From the NCBI GenBank assembly GCA_035455265.1, contig DATIFK010000019.1, forward strand, positions 1-13,955: DNA of 13,955 bases, in the 5' to 3' direction. This DNA comes from MGOM01 sp035455265. Lineage in GTDB: Bacteria > Chloroflexota > Anaerolineae > Anaerolineales > E44-bin32. Below are positions 1 to 8,106 of this stretch, one piece after another; the first letter of the stretch is position 1; every line of letters begins with the position of its first letter. Under the pieces are notes generated by a model. The model was not told the DNA's origin. It saw nothing but the letters and a program-made list of their open reading frames with translations, and ran no database searches. A program made the position numbers and the translations under genes.

Positions 1-664
1 CCAGCTCCGGGACAACGGAGGTCAGCAAGCCAAGCGAGTCCAACTGTCGCAGGGCGGGAGCCACTTTGGCGAGACCGAGGATGCGGAAGAACTCATCGCG
101 GATCCTCTCGGCTGCTGCCTCCGACAGCTTCACCGCTGCGGCCCGCGCTTGCCGGACGGTGCCGGCCTCGACCTTGGCCGAGAGCTCATCGGCGATACGA
201 ATGCAGCGCAAGGCGCGCACGGGGTCGTCCAGCAGCGCGTGGGATGAGCAGGCGCGGACCTCACGGGCCCGCAGGTCCTGGAGGCCCCCGGTCGGGTCGA
301 TGAGCCGATCGGGATCGTCCAAAGCCGCCGCCATGGCGTTGACCGTCAGGTCGCGCCGTCGCAGGTCCTCCTCGATGGAGGCGCCGCGCAGGCGAGCGAA
401 GTCGAAGAGCTGGCGACGGCCGTCGCCGGTGGAGAGCAGCATACGCCCGGTTCCGCGCACCGGGTCGAGCTCGAAGTAGTCGGCGCCGGCCTCGTTGGCC
501 AGGCGGCGTCCCAGGGCGACGGCATCGCCGTCGACGACGAAGTCGAAGTCGTACGAGGGCCGATCGAGCAGCCGATCGCGGATGGCTCCCCCGACGAGCC
601 AGACCTTTTCGCCCCGGAGCGCCGGGACCATGTCCTCGACGGCCTGAGGTATCAGACGATTCAT
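1..664 (-). CDS. cca: CCA-adding tRNA nucleotidyltransferase / poly(A) polymerase family, N-terminal part (cut by window start)
   Basis: The first 221 residues are visible; the C-terminus lies beyond the window. Class II nucleotidyltransferases of this family add or repair the 3' CCA of tRNAs from CTP and ATP in the cytoplasm. The head shows the GG-x-x-RD motif (LVGGAIRD, residues 23-30), then the catalytic metal-binding Asp39 and Asp41 in YDFDF. It continues with the RRRDLTVNAMA motif (102-112), the DDPVRALRCIRIA segment (146-158) and ERIRDEFFRIL (187-196), in family order. A poly(A) polymerase or an A-adding or CC-adding subtype cannot be excluded without the C-terminus. The ATG at 664 is preferred; a GTG two codons upstream (670) is an alternative. 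It is the last visible gene of the tdk-hpt-cca group, 75 bp after hpt, with a hairpin in the gap. Confidence 0.93.
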   Translation of the reverse strand, partial: MNRLIPQAVEDMVPALRGEKVWLVGGAIRDRLLDRPSYDFDFVVDGDAVALGRRLANEAGADYFELDPVRGTGRMLLSTGDGRRQLFDFARLRGASIEEDLRRRDLTVNAMAAALDDPDRLIDPTGGLQDLRAREVRACSSHALLDDPVRALRCIRIADELSAKVEAGTVRQARAAAVKLSEAAAERIRDEFFRILGLAKVAPALRQLDSLGLLTSVVPEL

Positions 665-688
665 GGGCACGCGCGGCTCGCCTTCGGC

Positions 689-729
689 GGGGGCAGCGGG
701 ACGGGAAGGTAAAGCCCTTCCCCCGCCCC
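689..729 (-). terminator. Hairpin between hpt and cca (possible attenuator or mRNA-processing stem)
   Basis: A 7-bp perfect stem (703-709 with 716-722, loop 710-715) is topped outward by a second 6-bp pairing (689-694 with 724-729) across an asymmetric internal loop. The structure is very GC-rich and fills most of the gap between the hpt stop and the cca start. No U-run follows it on the minus strand, so it is not a textbook intrinsic terminator. It may only lower cca expression or protect the hpt 3' end. Confidence 0.35.
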
Positions 730-739
730 CTGAGAGTCC

Positions 740-1303
740 CTATGCCGGCGGCAGGATCTTGTCCGGCCGGACGACGCCGATGAACGGCAGGTTGCGGTAG
801 TACTCGTCCAGGTCGAGGCCGTAGCCGAACACGAACTTGTTGGGGATGGTGAAGCCGCGGTAGTGAAGCGGCACCACCGCCTGGCGGCGCTCGGCCTTAT
901 CCAGCAGGGCGCAGACGCGCAGCGTGCGCGGCCGCCGGGTGCTCAGGAACTCGAGCACCGAGGCGATGGTGTGTCCGCTGTCGATGATGTCTTCCACCAG
1001 CAGGACGTTGCGTCCTTCGATGGAGGCCGTCAGGTCGAGGGTGATGCGCACGGGGCCGGCCGAGTCGCGGGCGCCGGCGCCGTAGGACGCCACCGCCATG
1101 AAGTCGACGGCATGCGGAACCGTGATGGCGCGCATCAGATCCGTCAGGAACATCACGCCGCCGCGCAGGACGCAGATCAGCAACAGATCCTGGCCGTGGT
1201 AGTCCTGGCTGATCTCGGCCCCCAGCTCGGCCACGCGCCGCTGCAAGGTGTCGCTGTCGATCAGAATCTCGGCGAGGAAGTCGTGGTAGTCCTGGACCGT
1301 CAT
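740..1303 (-). CDS. hpt: Hypoxanthine phosphoribosyltransferase
   Basis: 187 residues, the usual length for bacterial HPRT. The enzyme converts hypoxanthine (and usually guanine) plus PRPP into IMP or GMP in cytoplasmic purine salvage. Visible marks are the LRGGVMF loop (46-52), the Ser-Tyr dipeptide of the mobile catalytic loop (S73-Y74), and the PRPP-binding motif VEDIIDSGHT (103-112). Lys156 sits where the purine-contacting lysine is expected, followed by the FGYGLDLDEYYRNLP signature (159-173). The ATG overlaps the tdk stop as ATGA (1300-1303), so translation is probably coupled. Its neighbours are tdk upstream and cca downstream. In many bacteria hpt sits beside tilS and ftsH; neither is visible here. 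Substrate preference between hypoxanthine and guanine cannot be read from the sequence. Confidence 0.97.
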   Translation of the reverse strand: MTVQDYHDFLAEILIDSDTLQRRVAELGAEISQDYHGQDLLLICVLRGGVMFLTDLMRAITVPHAVDFMAVASYGAGARDSAGPVRITLDLTASIEGRNVLLVEDIIDSGHTIASVLEFLSTRRPRTLRVCALLDKAERRQAVVPLHYRGFTIPNKFVFGYGLDLDEYYRNLPFIGVVRPDKILPPA

Positions 1304-1863
1304 GCCCGCGGCACCTCATGGTGGAGGCGGCAGCGCGCCTCATACAGCTCGCTGGCGCCGACGACGACCACCGGATCGTCGTAGCGCGCCGGTTGACCGT
1401 CGATCAGGCGCTGGGTGCGGGAGGCGTCGCCGCCGCACACCATGCAGATGGCATGCAGCTTGTCGACGTGTTCGGCTTCGGCCATCAACCTGGGCATCGG
1501 CCCAAAGGGCTCGCCGCGGAAATCCAGGTCGAGGCCGGCGACCAGGACCCGCAGCCCACGCCCGGCGAGGGATTTGGCCACCTCGATGATCTCGTCGTCG
1601 AAGAACTGGGCCTCATCGATGGCGACGACGGTCGTGCCGGGGTCGATCACCTGCCGGAGGCGTGCCGCCCGTTCGACCGGCGTGGCGTCGAATTCCGTCC
1701 CGGCATGCGAGGTGACTTTCGTTTCGGCGAAACGCGTGTCGACGCTCGGCTTGAAGACCTGGATCCTCTGGCGCGCGATGCGGGCACGCCGCAGGCGGCG
1801 GATCAGCTCGTCGGTCTTCCCGCTGAACATGGAGCCGGTGATGACTTCGATGCCCCCGGTCAT
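1300..1863 (-). CDS. tdk: Thymidine kinase (TK1-like, type II)
   Basis: With the start at 1863 the protein has 187 residues, normal for the family. It phosphorylates thymidine to dTMP with ATP (pyrimidine salvage, cytoplasm). The P-loop is GSMFSGKT (10-17) and the Walker B-like strand ends in IDEAQFF with the catalytic Glu84. The lasso zinc site reads C140-x-x-C143 and C178-x-x-H181, so the last ligand is His instead of the more common Cys. The start at 1863 is chosen because a GAGGGA ribosome binding site sits just upstream and the family's N-terminus begins there. A longer reading from 1911 would start inside a strong hairpin and add 16 residues the family lacks. The stop overlaps the hpt start by 4 bp. 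Confidence 0.96.
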   Translation of the reverse strand: MTGGIEVITGSMFSGKTDELIRRLRRARIARQRIQVFKPSVDTRFAETKVTSHAGTEFDATPVERAARLRQVIDPGTTVVAIDEAQFFDDEIIEVAKSLAGRGLRVLVAGLDLDFRGEPFGPMPRLMAEAEHVDKLHAICMVCGGDASRTQRLIDGQPARYDDPVVVVGASELYEARCRLHHEVPRA

Positions 1864-1876
1864 GATCCCTCGATGG
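1861..1876 (-). promoter_or_regulatory. tdk ribosome binding site that decides the start
   Basis: On the minus strand GAGGGATC precedes the ATG at 1863. GAGGGA lies about 2-3 bases from the start codon, a slightly short but plausible Shine-Dalgarno spacing. It supports the internal ATG at 1863 over the upstream ATG at 1911. Confidence 0.6.
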
Positions 1877-1879
1877 CGT

Positions 1880-1918
1880 CGCGCAAAGCAACGGGGCAGG
1901 TGCTGGCGCACCTGCCCC
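1880..1918 (-). terminator. Strong hairpin terminator between rpmE and tdk
   Basis: A perfect 11-bp GC-rich stem (1893-1903 with 1908-1918) closes a 4-base loop. On the minus strand it is followed by GTTGCTTTGC, a T-rich but interrupted tail. It lies 28 bases past the rpmE stop and about 30 bases before the tdk start. It probably ends the rplU-rpmA-rpmE transcript, perhaps incompletely, so that tdk-hpt-cca receives some readthrough. The tail is less uniform than a classical U-tract. Confidence 0.65.
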
Positions 1919-1946
1919 TAGTGTACCTCAGGGTTTTCGGCGTCCG

Positions 1947-2441
1947 TCATTCCGCCGGTTCGGAGGCCGCCGCCGGCTCGGGCTCACCGGTCGCCGGCAG
2001 CTCGAAGCCGCGTTGTCGGAGTCTGCGCTTCAGGTCGATCAGGCTCTTGCGCCCGAATCCTTCCACCGCCAGGAGCGCGGCGTCGCCGCCCTCGAGCAGC
2101 GTCAGCGCCTGGCCGACGCTGGTGATGCCGGCGCGACCCAGGGCCGCTTCGGCCCTCGGCCCGAGCTCCAGTTCGGTGATGGCCAACTCGGGCGAGGTGC
2201 GGCTGGCCTCGCGCGCTTCGGACTCGGCCAGGTACTCCTGGCGCGCCTGAAGCTTCTTGTAGAAGCGATCGACCTGGCCCTCGGTGTCGACAATCCGCTG
2301 CTCACCGGTGTAAAAGGGATGGCAGTTCGAGCAGACATCGGTCTGGATCGTCTCGACCGTCGAGCCGGTATGCCAGGTGTTGCCGCACGCGCACGTCACC
2401 GTGGCGTTCGGGAAGTACTTGGGGTGAATGCCGGACCTCAT
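1947..2441 (-). CDS. rpmE: Ribosomal protein L31 (zinc type) fused to an RNA polymerase alpha-CTD-like domain
   Basis: 164 residues, more than twice the usual L31 length of about 70. Residues 1-65 are a clear type A L31: IHPKY at the N-terminus, zinc ligands C17-x-C19, C37 and C40, then HPFYTGEQR and VDRFYKK. A charged, probably helical linker (about 66-86) leads to residues 87-147, which match the alpha-CTD helix-hairpin-helix fold: ITELELGPR, then AGITSVGQ, then GFGRKSLIDLK. Aligned to E. coli alpha, R96 matches Arg265, G130 Gly296, K132 Lys298 and S133 Ser299. Asn268 and Cys269 are replaced by A99 and A100, and Glu302 by D136. A Pro/Glu/Ala-rich tail ends the protein. L31 sits on the 50S at the inter-subunit bridge with the 30S head. 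The role of the added domain is unknown. GAGGGA lies upstream of the ATG. The gene is downstream of rpmA. Confidence 0.95.
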   Translation of the reverse strand: MRSGIHPKYFPNATVTCACGNTWHTGSTVETIQTDVCSNCHPFYTGEQRIVDTEGQVDRFYKKLQARQEYLAESEAREASRTSPELAITELELGPRAEAALGRAGITSVGQALTLLEGGDAALLAVEGFGRKSLIDLKRRLRQRGFELPATGEPEPAAASEPAE

Positions 2442-2483
2442 GTGCGATTCCCTCTTCCCCGGTCGGTGGTCCGCCTCGGTCGA

Positions 2484-2514
2484 CCGCCTGATCGCCGGGG
2501 GACGACTCAGGCGG
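2484..2514 (-). repeat. 8-bp inverted repeat between rpmA and rpmE
   Basis: CCGCCTGA (2484-2491) is perfectly repeated in reverse complement at 2507-2514 around a 15-base loop, inside the 102-bp rpmA-rpmE gap. No U-tract follows on the minus strand. It could be a weak mRNA stem or a chance pairing in GC-rich DNA. Confidence 0.3.
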
Positions 2515-2543
2515 CGCCGCCGGGACGGCAGGGCTGGCTGCGG

Positions 2544-2798
2544 CTAGGCCGGATGGACGCTCACGCGCTTCCGGCCGCCGCGCATATAGTCGTACACGAC
2601 GACACCGTCGATGGTGGCGAACAGGCTGTCATCGCCGGCCTTGTCGACGTTCAATCCCGGGTGGATGCGCGTCCCGCGCTGGCGTACGATGATGTGGCCG
2701 GCGCGCACGCGCTCGCCGCCGAACTTCTTGACGCCGAGTCGCTGGGCCTGACTGTCACGACCGTTGCGGCTGGATCCGCCGCCTTTCTTGTGGGCCAT
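2544..2798 (-). CDS. rpmA: Ribosomal protein L27
   Basis: 84 residues, standard length. The N-terminus MAHKKGGGSSRNGRDS is the canonical form whose tail reaches the peptidyl-transferase centre of the 50S subunit and contacts tRNA. It starts directly at this position, so it lacks the cleaved N-terminal extension known from Firmicutes L27. The sequence continues with the conserved QAQRLGVKKFGGE and the AGHIIVRQRGT strand, and ends with RKRVSVHP. It lies 12 bases after the rplU stop, so the two are almost certainly co-transcribed. The next gene in the operon is rpmE, where many bacteria have obg. Confidence 0.98.
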   Translation of the reverse strand: MAHKKGGGSSRNGRDSQAQRLGVKKFGGERVRAGHIIVRQRGTRIHPGLNVDKAGDDSLFATIDGVVVYDYMRGGRKRVSVHPA

Positions 2799-2810
2799 GG
2801 GTTCGCCTGC

Positions 2811-3278
2811 CTACTTCTTGGTCTTCGTCGGTTTCTTGGCCGCCGGCTTCGCCGCGGCGGGTCGTTCCTTCGGTGCGGGCGTTCGCGGCCTGGCCGCTTT
2901 CGCCTTGCGCTTGGGCGCTTCCGCCGCCGCTGGTTCCGCCTCGGCCGAACCGCTGCGGCCACCCGGGACGGTCACGGCGTCCACGTGCAACTTCGTCAGC
3001 CACGAGCGATGGCCCATCCGCTTCCGAAACCGCTTCTTGGGCGTGTAGCGGAAGACCAGGACCTTCGGCCCGCGCACTTCGGCCTGAATCGTCGCCCGGA
3101 CCTCGGCGCCGTCCACATGCGGAGCGCCTACCAGGACCAGATCGCCGTCCGCCGCCAGCAGCACCTCAGCGAAGCGAACCGCCTGCCCGACGGCCTGAGG
3201 CAGGCGGTCGACCTCGAACGTCTCGCCTTCGCGGGCGACGTATTGCTTCCCGCCCGACTCGATCACGGCGTACTTCAT
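2811..3278 (-). CDS. rplU: Ribosomal protein L21 with a long basic Ala/Pro/Lys tail
   Basis: 155 residues against about 103 for a typical L21. Residues 1-104 are the full beta-barrel protein: MKYAVIESGGKQY at the start, EGETFEVDRL, then the rRNA-binding KKRFRKRMGHRSWLTKL (81-97). Residues 105-155 are a low-complexity tail rich in Ala, Pro and Lys, ending in TKTKK. It resembles the disordered basic tails of RNA- or DNA-binding proteins. L21 binds 23S rRNA domains in the large subunit. The ATG at 3278 has GGAGAG about 10 bases upstream. It is the first gene of the rplU-rpmA-rpmE group and has its own predicted promoter. The tail remains in the same frame with an ordinary stop, so it does not look like a sequencing frameshift. 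Confidence 0.96.
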   Translation of the reverse strand: MKYAVIESGGKQYVAREGETFEVDRLPQAVGQAVRFAEVLLAADGDLVLVGAPHVDGAEVRATIQAEVRGPKVLVFRYTPKKRFRKRMGHRSWLTKLHVDAVTVPGGRSGSAEAEPAAAEAPKRKAKAARPRTPAPKERPAAAKPAAKKPTKTKK

Positions 3279-3360
3279 CTCTTGCTCTCCAGCTTCTCTT
3301 CGCCTTCACGCCCGCGCCCAGCTCTGCGGCGCCGGCGGAAGGGGAAGTTGGGTATTCAAC

Positions 3361-3391
3361 CTCCCGCCCCGTCACCTTCACGGGGCAGGAG
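3361..3391 (-). promoter_or_regulatory. Hairpin at the predicted 5' end of the rplU mRNA
   Basis: On the minus strand a 12-bp stem (3361-3372 with 3380-3391) surrounds a 7-base loop GAAGGTG. One position is a U-G wobble in minus-strand RNA but a C-A mismatch on the plus strand, so the pairing fits the rplU transcript better than its antisense. It begins within about one base of the predicted transcription start and ends about 83 bases before the rplU ATG. Possible roles are 5'-end protection or binding of a ribosomal protein (autogenous control). Neither is shown. Confidence 0.5.
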
Positions 3392-3396
3392 CTAAC

Positions 3397-3425
3397 AGTC
3401 TACCAGCCCACCGGACAGGCGTCAA
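3397..3425 (-). promoter_or_regulatory. Predicted sigma70 promoter of rplU-rpmA-rpmE
   Basis: On the minus strand, TTGACG (3420-3425) is separated by exactly 17 bases from TAGACT (3397-3402), which is preceded by TGG, an extended -10 element. The -35 matches consensus at 5 of 6 positions and the -10 at 4 of 6. The start of transcription would be near 3390, giving a leader of about 112 bases. Confidence 0.65.
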
Positions 3426-3507
3426 TCCGGCGCAAGCGACCGTCCAGGCCCTGCCGGGGACTTGAAGCCCGATGCGCATCCCACGATCCTGTCGGGCGAG
3501 GACATGT

Positions 3508-3536
3508 CCTGCCTCGCCCTGAAAGGGGGAGGCAGG
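3508..3536. repeat. REP-like hairpin I
   Basis: CCTGCCTC (3508-3515) pairs with GAGGCAGG (3529-3536). A mismatch follows, then CCC/GGG (3517-3519 / 3525-3527), around the loop TGAAA. It is one of two stable hairpins inside the 3448-3655 element. Confidence 0.6.
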
Positions 3537-3574
3537 GTGGGGTTGGCGATCTGGGGCAACTCCCCCTCACCCCA

Positions 3575-3595
3575 CCCTCTCCCTCTGGGAGAGGG
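3575..3595. repeat. REP-like hairpin II
   Basis: CCCTCTCCC (3575-3583) and GGGAGAGGG (3587-3595) form a perfect 9-bp stem with a 3-base TCT loop. Very similar purine/pyrimidine palindromes are common as dispersed intergenic repeats in many GC-rich bacteria (general knowledge, not searched here). Confidence 0.6.
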
Positions 3596-3665
3596 AGCAG
3601 CACTCTCGCCCAACGCCCTCTGGGCCGCGGACTTTGCTTCAAGTCCCCGGAGGGCTGTAGATCAT

Positions 3666-7925
<4,260 letters not shown>

Positions 7926-7928
<3 letters not shown>

Positions 7929-7942
7929 CCTCTACCTCCGTC
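7926..7942 (-). promoter_or_regulatory. Strong ribosome binding site with GTG start of rpoC
   Basis: On the minus strand GGAGGT precedes GTG (7926-7928) with a 6-base spacing. It settles the non-ATG start, which also matches the expected beta' N-terminus. Confidence 0.8.
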
Positions 7943-8002
7943 CACGATCCGGGGCTCTACGCTCTGGATCGAACAAACGTGCTAGTCGGCGGGCAAAGCA
8001 AA

Positions 8003-8034
8003 CGAGCGCCCGGGACCCCCTCTTTCCCAAGCGC
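8003..8034 (-). terminator. Hairpin in the rpoC leader (attenuator or sensor-kinase terminator)
   Basis: On the minus strand GCGCTTGGG (8034-8026) pairs with CCCGGGCGC (8014-8006) around an 11-base loop. The two T-G pairs are wobbles in minus RNA but mismatches on the other strand. A broken U-run, TCGTTTGCTTT, follows. It lies between the predicted rpoC start site (about 8072) and the rpoC start codon. It could terminate transcripts entering from the sensor-kinase gene, attenuate rpoC, or do both. Confidence 0.45.
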
Positions 8035-8078
8035 CTCGCTCAGGGCCTGTCCTATCTATGCCTTCGAACGTAGGTGTT

Positions 8079-8106
8079 ATTTTACGTCAGGAAGCCGACT
8101 TGTCAA
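8079..8106 (-). promoter_or_regulatory. Predicted sigma70 promoter of rpoC, overlapping the end of the kinase gene
   Basis: On the minus strand a perfect TTGACA (8101-8106) is 16 bases from TAAAAT (8079-8084), which matches the -10 consensus at 5 of 6 positions. The -35 lies inside the last codons of the upstream kinase gene (its Leu-Asp-Lys). The start of transcription would be near 8072, giving a leader of about 145 bases. Confidence 0.7.

Larger units (their letters stand above)
3448..3655. mobile_element. MITE-like / REP-composite palindromic element, about 208 bp
   Basis: A perfect 15-bp terminal inverted repeat (3454-3468 with 3636-3650) extends outward by another 5 bp (GCCCT 3448-3452 with AGGGC 3651-3655) with one bulged base at 3453. 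The roughly 170 bp between the arms hold nested palindromes: AGGACATGTCCT (3499-3510), an 8+3-bp hairpin (3508-3536), GGGTGGGG with CCCCACCC (3535-3542 / 3570-3577), and a 9-bp hairpin (3575-3595). No transposase is encoded and no clear target-site duplication is visible. It fills most of the 387-bp gap between rpoC and rplU and ends 10 bases from the rpoC stop, so it may also act as the rpoC terminator. The small open frames inside it are translations of the repeat and not genes. Confidence 0.6.

Noticed and set aside
66..479. Plus-strand 137-codon open frame
   Set aside because: It is the shadow of the cca gene, whose catalytic motifs read clearly on the minus strand.
1864..1911. Longer tdk start at 1911
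   Set aside because: It would begin inside the terminator-like hairpin and add residues not found in the family. The ATG at 1863 has its own ribosome binding site.
1920..1945. Possible tdk promoter with TACACT (1920-1925) as -10
   Set aside because: The -10 matches only 4 of 6 positions and no good -35 is found at 16-18 bases, so it is not supported.
2013..3395. Plus-strand 460-codon open frame over rpmE-rpmA-rplU
   Set aside because: It runs antisense through three confident ribosomal protein genes and has low-complexity composition.
3400..3642. Small minus-strand open frames over the palindromic element
   Set aside because: The proteins are translations of the REP-like repeat (Pro/Gly/Arg-rich, echoing the palindromes). 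They have no ribosome binding site or family resemblance.
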